A stretch of DNA of 48,558 nucleotides from Phycisphaerales bacterium UBA1161 (GTDB lineage Bacteria > Planctomycetota > Phycisphaerae > Tepidisphaerales > Tepidisphaeraceae). How positions within the stretch are numbered: position 1 is the first letter of the stretch; each line of letters starts with the position of its first letter. The stretch covers positions 1 through 48,558 of the forward strand of contig DBZL01000076.1 in the NCBI GenBank assembly GCA_002311745.1, read 5' to 3'. The notes below the pieces were generated by a model that was not told the origin of the DNA, did not search any database, and saw only the letters and a list, made by a program, of their open reading frames with translations. Shown piece by piece: positions 43,666 through 48,558 of the stretch. Position numbers and translations under genes: made by a program.

Positions 43666-44037
43666 ATGGGCGCTAGATCCTACAAAGTCTGGGGAATTGC
43701 GGCGGGGCTCGTTGGCCTGTTGCCGCGCGTGGCATGGGCGGGGATGCCATCGCCGTGGGTATTGACCGATATCGCGAAACTGCGCGTCCAAGCCATCTCA
43801 TTTTTCCTGTTGGTTCTGTTGGTCAGTGCGCTATGTATCCAGCTCTTGTGGAACGGACTGCGTAAGAGCTTTGCCCGGCTGCCGCGCCTGGGATACGGCA
43901 GGGCGCTGTCGCTGGTGCTGCTGTGGGGGCTGCTGTTCGCCATCGTACTGACGATGATCTCCGGCGCGCGCGAGCTGATGACGCCGGGGGCTTGGGAGAA
44001 GAATGGGGCGATCTACCGCTTGAAGGGCGCCAAGTGA
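43666..44037 (+). CDS. Small exported or membrane protein
   Basis: A 123-residue protein with a signal-like N-terminus (cleavage possibly after AWA, about residue 25) and two further membrane helices (about 43-62 and 84-103). It is strongly basic between the helices (RKSFARLPRLGYGRA). No domain is recognised. It overlaps the next gene by 4 bp (GTGA at 44034), so the two products probably work together in the membrane. The family is unknown. Confidence 0.6.
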   Translation: MGARSYKVWGIAAGLVGLLPRVAWAGMPSPWVLTDIAKLRVQAISFFLLVLLVSALCIQLLWNGLRKSFARLPRLGYGRALSLVLLWGLLFAIVLTMISGARELMTPGAWEKNGAIYRLKGAK

Positions 44038-44867
44038 AATCGCGGCGGGAAAAGAACTTTCTGGCCATCCTGGCACTCGCGATCGTGTTGTTGGTTCTGT
44101 CCTGTCTTGGGTTCCTGCCGGGATTCGACGTGCTGGGCTTTCTGCTTACCGGGTGGGCGTTCTTCATTCAGCGCGTGTTTCCGCAAGTTCGGGTTCGTTG
44201 GGATGCGGTCATCAGCTTTGTCGTCTATGCGGTCCTGTTGATTGCCGGCTCGCATTTGTTTCTGAGCTGGTTGTATCGCCAAATGGGCGCCGGAAAGTGG
44301 CACAAGCGCTGGACGCTGAGCGGGTTCTGCCTGGTCATCCTGATGTTCGCTGCCGGGATCGCGATGATCGGCGTGGTGCATCAAACGACGTGGCTGGTTC
44401 GCTCGCCCCTGCCGATCTATCGTTACACGGGAGGCGCGTACGAAGGGGTGAGGCGCATTAAATGCGAGTCGAATCTCAGGCAAATCGGCGAGGCGATGGA
44501 TCGGTATGCGACAGATCACGACGGCATGTACCCCGATGATTTTGCGGAGTTGTTTCTGAGCGATGGCCTGTCGGCGCAGATATTCGTTTGTCCTTCCGGG
44601 GATGACATCCCGGCTGCCGGCATTAATCCGCGGGAGATTGCAGAGAATTTGAAGAAGCCGGGGTGCTGTTCCTATTTGTATTTTGCCAGGGGCTTGAGAG
44701 CTCCGTTGGATCCGGCGTGCGTGCTTGCGACGGAGCCGCTGCAAAATCATGTGGGTGGAATTAACGTTCTTTACGGCGACGGACATGTCGATTGGGCCGG
44801 GCCAAAGGAGGCGGAAGAATTGCTGCGGAAGCTAGGCGTAGTCGCGGCGGCCACGCAGCCGGGATAA
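44034..44867 (+). CDS. Membrane protein with pseudopilin-like H-X9-DG domain
   Basis: A 277-residue protein starting at GTG 44034. The N-terminal part has four hydrophobic segments (about 10-30, 35-50, 60-80, 97-118). The soluble C-terminal part looks like the globular domain of planctomycete type II pseudopilins: CESNLRQIGEAMDRYATDHDGMYPDD, a CPSG motif, and the exact H-x9-DG spacing in HVGGINVLYGDGHV. It lacks the usual prepilin peptidase site and single N-terminal helix, so it is a multi-span variant. It overlaps the 43666 gene. Function is inferred only from the domain: it may bind or mimic secretion pseudopilins. Confidence 0.7.
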   Translation: MKSRREKNFLAILALAIVLLVLSCLGFLPGFDVLGFLLTGWAFFIQRVFPQVRVRWDAVISFVVYAVLLIAGSHLFLSWLYRQMGAGKWHKRWTLSGFCLVILMFAAGIAMIGVVHQTTWLVRSPLPIYRYTGGAYEGVRRIKCESNLRQIGEAMDRYATDHDGMYPDDFAELFLSDGLSAQIFVCPSGDDIPAAGINPREIAENLKKPGCCSYLYFARGLRAPLDPACVLATEPLQNHVGGINVLYGDGHVDWAGPKEAEELLRKLGVVAAATQPG

Positions 44868-44875
44868 CTTAAGGT

Positions 44876-44928
44876 TCAATGAAAATCGCGCGACGGGGGC
44901 ATGGACGCGGTGAGCCAATCACTTAGAT
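44876..44928 (-). repeat. Duplicate of the dnaE2 3' end, distal copy
   Basis: This 53-bp stretch matches 45398-45450, the last codons and stop of dnaE2, at 47 of 53 positions. Read on the minus strand it encodes LSDWLTASMPPSRDFH and a stop. Four codons differ, three of them synonymously. It flanks the antitoxin-containing segment on the side away from dnaE2. Confidence 0.85.
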
Positions 44929-44959
44929 GGGGGGTGAACCACCGGTCGTGGCATTGGAA

Positions 44960-45160
44960 TCAGAGTGCCGAGAGCGGCTTAAATGCTTTGCTGTTGCGGC
45001 GTTTCAAGTCACGGCGCGCGGCCCGCAAATCGCCCTTGGTCTTCTCGTCGAGATCAAACCCGAGCGCCTCGCTCAGTTCGCAGAACTGCGCCCACGAAAT
45101 GATCACCTCTTGCGGCTTGCCCCGCTCGTCCACGACGATTTTCTTTCGAATTGCCGTCAC
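44960..45160 (-). CDS. Orphan antitoxin-like protein
   Basis: A 66-residue protein on the minus strand beginning MTAIRKKIVVDERGKPQEVIIS. The beta-strand start, the WAQFCELSEALGFDLDE helix and the basic tail resemble small Phd/RelB-type antitoxins. No toxin-like gene is adjacent: only about 90 bp separate its stop codon from the end of the 44034 gene, and nothing coding lies between it and dnaE2. It sits inside a segment flanked by two copies of the dnaE2 tail, suggesting arrival by transfer. An orphan antitoxin or a regulator of other genes is possible. Confidence 0.55.
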   Translation of the reverse strand: MTAIRKKIVVDERGKPQEVIISWAQFCELSEALGFDLDEKTKGDLRAARRDLKRRNSKAFKPLSAL

Positions 45161-45260
45161 GGTGAAACCATACTAGCAAACTGCCATCGGGACAATCGAA
45201 GCAACGGAATGCTGGGCGGTCTTTCCGAGGAAACCGCATTCTCGTGCGCGCGGCATTTGT

Positions 45261-45365
45261 CCCCTCACCCGGTACGCCGGGGGAGGGTCAGGGTGGGGGC
45301 TGTTGCTTGATCGGTTGATGAAAGACCCCTCACCCAACCTCTCCCCGGCGTACCGGGGCGAGGGG
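45261..45365. repeat. CCCCTCACCC / GAGGGG inverted and direct repeat
   Basis: CCCCTCACCC occurs at 45261-45270 and 45326-45335. The second copy continues into a perfect CCCCGG-CGTA-CCGGGG hairpin (45343-45358) and a closing GAGGGG; the first runs into a GGTACGCCGG variant of the same core. Such elements are typical dispersed intergenic palindromes. Confidence 0.65.
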
Positions 45366-45397
45366 AATTCGGAGAATGCGGTTGCCCTGGAATGGTG

Positions 45398-48300
45398 TCA
45401 ATGAAAATCCCGCGACTTGGGCATGGAGGCGGTGAGCCAATCGCTTAGGTCATCCAGGCGCTGCACGAGTATGTGAACCACCTGGCCTTGGCGCTCGACG
45501 TGGCCATCCGCTTGCAAAACTATCGAGTGCTTGGCGGCGGCGCGATAGCGCTCGTAAATGTGGGGGCGAAGAATCAGGTTGGCGACGGCGGTTTCGTCTT
45601 CGAGAGTCACAAAGACGACGCCAGAGGCGGTGCCGGGCCGCTGGCGGATCAGGACCAGTCCGGCAACGCGGACGCGGCGGCCTTGCGGGGCGCGGCAAAG
45701 CTCGATGGCGTGAATCACGCCGCGATCGCATAGGCGCTTTCGCAGCAGGGCGAGCGGGTGCTGCTTGAGAGACAATCCCGCGGTGGCGTAGTCGCCGATC
45801 ACTTCCTGCTCAATCGGCATCGGGGGTAAATCCACAGTTGCTTCCACCTCCGGACATTCGTCGAATAGCGGGGCGGGCGCATCCGTCAGCGCCAGCGCTT
45901 GCCAGAGGGCTTGGCGGCGCGACAGGCCCAGACTTCCAAAAGCATCGGCGTGGGCCAGACGCTCGATGGCGTGACGCGGCAATCGCGTGGCGTGATGGAG
46001 TTGGTCGATCGAGCGGAAAGATCCGAGGCGGCAGCGGGCGGCAACGATTTTGTCGGCGTGTGCAGCGGACAGGCCCTTCACTAATCGAAACCCCAATCGC
46101 AAACTCGGTCCCTGTCTCCTTGTCTCCCTGTCTCCCCGTCTCCCTGTCTCCCCCTCCCCCCCTCTCCCCCTCTCCCGCTGCAGCGTGCAATCCCAATCGC
46201 TGCGGTTGATGTCGATGGGCCGGACCCCCACGTGATGCTGGCGTGCGTCCCGGACGATCTGTGCCGGGGCATAGAAGCCCATGGGCTGGCTGTTGAGCAG
46301 AGCACAGGCGAAGGCGGCGGGGTGGTGACACTTCAACCAGGCGCTGGCGTAGACGAGCAGTGCGAAGCTGGCGGCGTGGCTTTCGGGGAAGCCGTATTCG
46401 GCGAATCCGCGGATTTGATTGAAGCACTGCTCGGCGAACTGGGGCGTGTAGCCGCGGGCCAGCATGCCATCGACGATCTTTTGATGGAAACGGTCGATCT
46501 GGCCGTTGTGGCGCCAGGCGGCCATGGCGCGGCGCAGTTGGTCGGCTTCCTCGGCGCTGAATCCCGCGGCGACCATGACCATCTTCATCGCCTGCTCCTG
46601 AAACAGCGGCACGCCCAGGGTCTTGTGCAACACCTGGCGCAGGGCTTCGCTGGGATATTCCACTTTTTCCTGACCGCTGCGGCGGCGCAGATACGGATGC
46701 ACCATGTCCCCCTGGATCGGGCCGGGCCGGACGATGGCGACTTCGATCACCAAGTCATAGAAGCTGCGCGGGCGCAGCCGCGGCAACATGGACATCTGAG
46801 CCCGGCTCTCGATCTGGAAAACGCCGACGGTGTCGGCATTGCAGATCATGTCGTAAACAGTGGGGTCGTCGGCTGGAAGGGTGTGGAGTTCAAGAAGAGA
46901 CGAAGAGACGGAGAGAGGGGGAGAGGGGGAGACGGGGAGACGGGGAGACAAGGAGACATGACAAGGCGCGTTAACCAGCTTCAGCGCCTTGCTGAGACAC
47001 GTAAGCATTCCCAAAGCCAACACATCCACCTTCAGAATTCCCAGGGCGTCGATGTCGTCCTTGTCCCATTGGATGACGGTGCGGTCGGGCATGGAGGCGT
47101 TTTCGATGGGGACCAACTCGCACAGGGGTCCGCGGGTCATGACCATGCCGCCGACGTGCTGGGAAAGATGGCGCGGGAAGCCCAGGATTTGCGAGGTCAA
47201 TTCAACGACGAGGCGGACGGTGCGATCGGCCGGGTCCAGGCCGATTTGGCGCAGGCGATCTTCGGTGACGGTGCCGCGATCCCACCCGTCGAGTTTCTTG
47301 GCCATTTCATCGACGAGATCGAGGCCCAGGCCCAGGGCCTTGCCGACGTCGCGGACGGCGCTGCGGCCGCGGTAGGTGATCACCGTGGCGGTCATGCCGG
47401 CGCGATGTCGGCCGTATTTTTCATAGAGATATTGGATCACCTCCTCGCGGCGTTCGTGCTCGAAGTCGATGTCGATGTCGGGCGGCTCGTTGCGAGCGGC
47501 GCTGACGAAACGCTCGAAAAGCAGGTCGATCTGGTTGGGATCGATGCTGGTGACGCCCAGACAGTAGCAGACGGCGGAGTTGGCGGCGGAGCCGCGGCCC
47601 TGACACAAAATGCCGCGACGGCGTGCGAAGACCACCAGGTCGTAGACGGTCAGGAAATACGGCTCATAGCGGAGTTGGGCGATGAGGTTCAGCTCGTGGC
47701 GAATCTGCCGGCGCACCTTGTCGGGCACGCCCTGGGGGTAGCGCCGGGCGGCGCCCTGCCAGGTGAGATCTTCCAGGTGGGCAATCGGCGTTTGATTCGC
47801 GGGGACCAACTCGTCCGGATATTCGTAGCGAAGCTCGTCGAGAGAAAAGCGGCATAGCTCGGTGATCTGCAAGCCGCGGCGGATGGCCCGGGGATAGTCG
47901 GCAAACAGGCGGTGCATCTGCCGGGGAGACTTCAGATGGCGTTCGGCGTTGGGAAAGAGGCGAAATCCGGCATCGTGAATCGTGCAGCCGTGACGGATGC
48001 AGCTCAGCACGTCCTGCAGGGCGCGGCGGTCGGGATCGTGATAGTGCACGTCGTTGGTGGCCAGCAGGGGGATGCCGTGTTCCGCGGCGACGGCGGCCAA
48101 AGCATGCAATCGCGGCCGGTCACGCGGGCCGTGCAGGCAGCTCGTGGCCAACGAAAGACGCTGGCCGGCCGCGTCGCGCAGCAGAGGCAAGGCGCCGGTC
48201 CATTTTGGGTCGAGCGTGTCAGGCGGGACGACGGCCAGGAACAATCCCTGCTGGTGCTGGAGCAGATCGGCCAGTTGAAGCCGGCACTGGCCTTTTTGGG

Positions 48301-48558
48301 CGCGGCGGCGGCCGAGGGTCAGGAGCCGGCACAGCCGGCCATAGGCGGCGCGGTCGCCGGCCCAGGCCAGAACGTCTGGGCCATCGGTGAAGCTCAGGCG
48401 CGAGCCGACGATCAGTTTGATCCCCGCCTGCTTGGCCGCTTGCTGCATGCGCACGGCGCCGGCCAGGGTGTTGCGATCGGTGACAGCGATGGCGCGATAG
48501 CCCAACTCGGCGGCGCGGAAGACCAATTCGTCCGGGTGATACGCCTTCCGTCTAAATC
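45398..48558 (-). CDS. dnaE2: Error-prone DNA polymerase DnaE2, 5' end missing
   Basis: A C-family polymerase alpha subunit of the ImuC/DnaE2 type, used in SOS mutagenesis with ImuA and ImuB. About 1052 residues are visible; the reading frame is open to the right edge (upstream residues AYHPDEL fit the family), so the start lies outside. The catalytic motif PDIDIDF is encoded at 47462-47482. Other signatures are the PHP-domain start (YRAIAVTDRNTLAG), VGVFQIESRAQMSMLPRLRP, VRPGPIQGDMVHPYLRRR and the family C-terminus SRDFH. Two in-frame low-complexity segments, from octamer repeats at 46113-46176 and 46902-46957, interrupt linker regions but leave the motifs intact. imuA and imuB, if present, should lie to the right. 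Confidence 0.96.
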   Translation of the reverse strand, partial: FRRKAYHPDELVFRAAELGYRAIAVTDRNTLAGAVRMQQAAKQAGIKLIVGSRLSFTDGPDVLAWAGDRAAYGRLCRLLTLGRRRAQKGQCRLQLADLLQHQQGLFLAVVPPDTLDPKWTGALPLLRDAAGQRLSLATSCLHGPRDRPRLHALAAVAAEHGIPLLATNDVHYHDPDRRALQDVLSCIRHGCTIHDAGFRLFPNAERHLKSPRQMHRLFADYPRAIRRGLQITELCRFSLDELRYEYPDELVPANQTPIAHLEDLTWQGAARRYPQGVPDKVRRQIRHELNLIAQLRYEPYFLTVYDLVVFARRRGILCQGRGSAANSAVCYCLGVTSIDPNQIDLLFERFVSAARNEPPDIDIDFEHERREEVIQYLYEKYGRHRAGMTATVITYRGRSAVRDVGKALGLGLDLVDEMAKKLDGWDRGTVTEDRLRQIGLDPADRTVRLVVELTSQILGFPRHLSQHVGGMVMTRGPLCELVPIENASMPDRTVIQWDKDDIDALGILKVDVLALGMLTCLSKALKLVNAPCHVSLSPRLPVSPSPPLSVSSSLLELHTLPADDPTVYDMICNADTVGVFQIESRAQMSMLPRLRPRSFYDLVIEVAIVRPGPIQGDMVHPYLRRRSGQEKVEYPSEALRQVLHKTLGVPLFQEQAMKMVMVAAGFSAEEADQLRRAMAAWRHNGQIDRFHQKIVDGMLARGYTPQFAEQCFNQIRGFAEYGFPESHAASFALLVYASAWLKCHHPAAFACALLNSQPMGFYAPAQIVRDARQHHVGVRPIDINRSDWDCTLQRERGRGGEGETGRRGDRETRRQGPSLRLGFRLVKGLSAAHADKIVAARCRLGSFRSIDQLHHATRLPRHAIERLAHADAFGSLGLSRRQALWQALALTDAPAPLFDECPEVEATVDLPPMPIEQEVIGDYATAGLSLKQHPLALLRKRLCDRGVIHAIELCRAPQGRRVRVAGLVLIRQRPGTASGVVFVTLEDETAVANLILRPHIYERYRAAAKHSIVLQADGHVERQGQVVHILVQRLDDLSDWLTASMPKSRDFH
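46113..46176. repeat. Eight tandem octamers inside dnaE2 (site 1)
   Basis: On the plus strand the units run TGTCTCCT, TGTCTCCC, TGTCTCCC, CGTCTCCC, TGTCTCCC, CCTCCCCC, CCTCTCCC, CCTCTCCC. They are translated in frame as an Arg/Gly/Glu-rich insertion that relatives of DnaE2 lack at this linker. Confidence 0.9.
46902..46957. repeat. Seven tandem octamers inside dnaE2 (site 2)
   Basis: On the plus strand the units run GAAGAGAC, GGAGAGAG, GGGGAGAG, GGGGAGAC (three times) and AAGGAGAC, the reverse complement of site 1. They are translated as a Ser/Pro/Leu-rich insertion, just before the ADDPTVYD motif. Confidence 0.9.

Overview
This window looks like a chromosomal segment of a planctomycete, most probably class Phycisphaerae. 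That rests on an oversized SecA, a single large flagellar biosynthesis cluster, an H-X9-DG type pseudopilin-like protein, a TPR/GT41 glycosyltransferase, a helix-turn-helix protein anchored in the membrane, and a high G+C content with many short palindromic repeats. The assignment is inferred from gene content; no rRNA is present to confirm it.

Layout. 1-2562 is a lower-G+C accessory segment with two unrecognised small genes, a zinc-ribbon/Mrr-type restriction endonuclease and inverted repeats. 2563-9407 holds housekeeping and secretion genes: a secreted esterase, a small exported protein, secA and, on the minus strand, a metallophosphoesterase followed by rsfS. 9517-14900 encodes envelope proteins: a small exported protein, a membrane-anchored HTH protein, an OmpA-type lipoprotein and a large TPR protein. 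14922-40065 is one co-directional motility block: flgN-like, a flagellar two-component pair (histidine kinase and sigma-54 activator), flgB-flgC-fliE-fliF-fliG-fliH-fliI-fliJ-motE-like-fliK-flgD-flgE-flbD-fliL-fliN-fliO-fliP-fliQ-fliR-flhB-flhA-flhF-flhG, a small membrane protein and the flagellar sigma factor fliA. It supplies rod and hook parts, the MS ring and rotor, the type III export apparatus and its ATPase, and the regulators. Many junctions are 4-bp overlaps, consistent with an operon. fliM, motA/motB, flagellin and the P/L-ring genes are not in the window.

40066-48558 is mixed: a conserved hypothetical gene, a probable structured RNA ending in a strong terminator, a TPR/GT41 glycosyltransferase that could glycosylate flagellin, tRNA-Ser(UGA), two overlapping membrane-protein genes, an orphan antitoxin-like gene and the error-prone polymerase gene dnaE2, which runs off the right edge.

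Most unusual points: (1) SecA carries an enlarged helical-wing region built from about five copies of a W-A-x3-[FY] motif; (2) several families of tandem 7-mers and 8-mers, mostly arranged as inverted arrays between genes and twice inserted in frame within dnaE2; (3) a 53-bp duplicate of the dnaE2 3' end flanking the antitoxin segment; (4) an unassigned 450-nt structured RNA candidate; (5) a hairpin placed between the Shine-Dalgarno sequence and the start codon of fliG.
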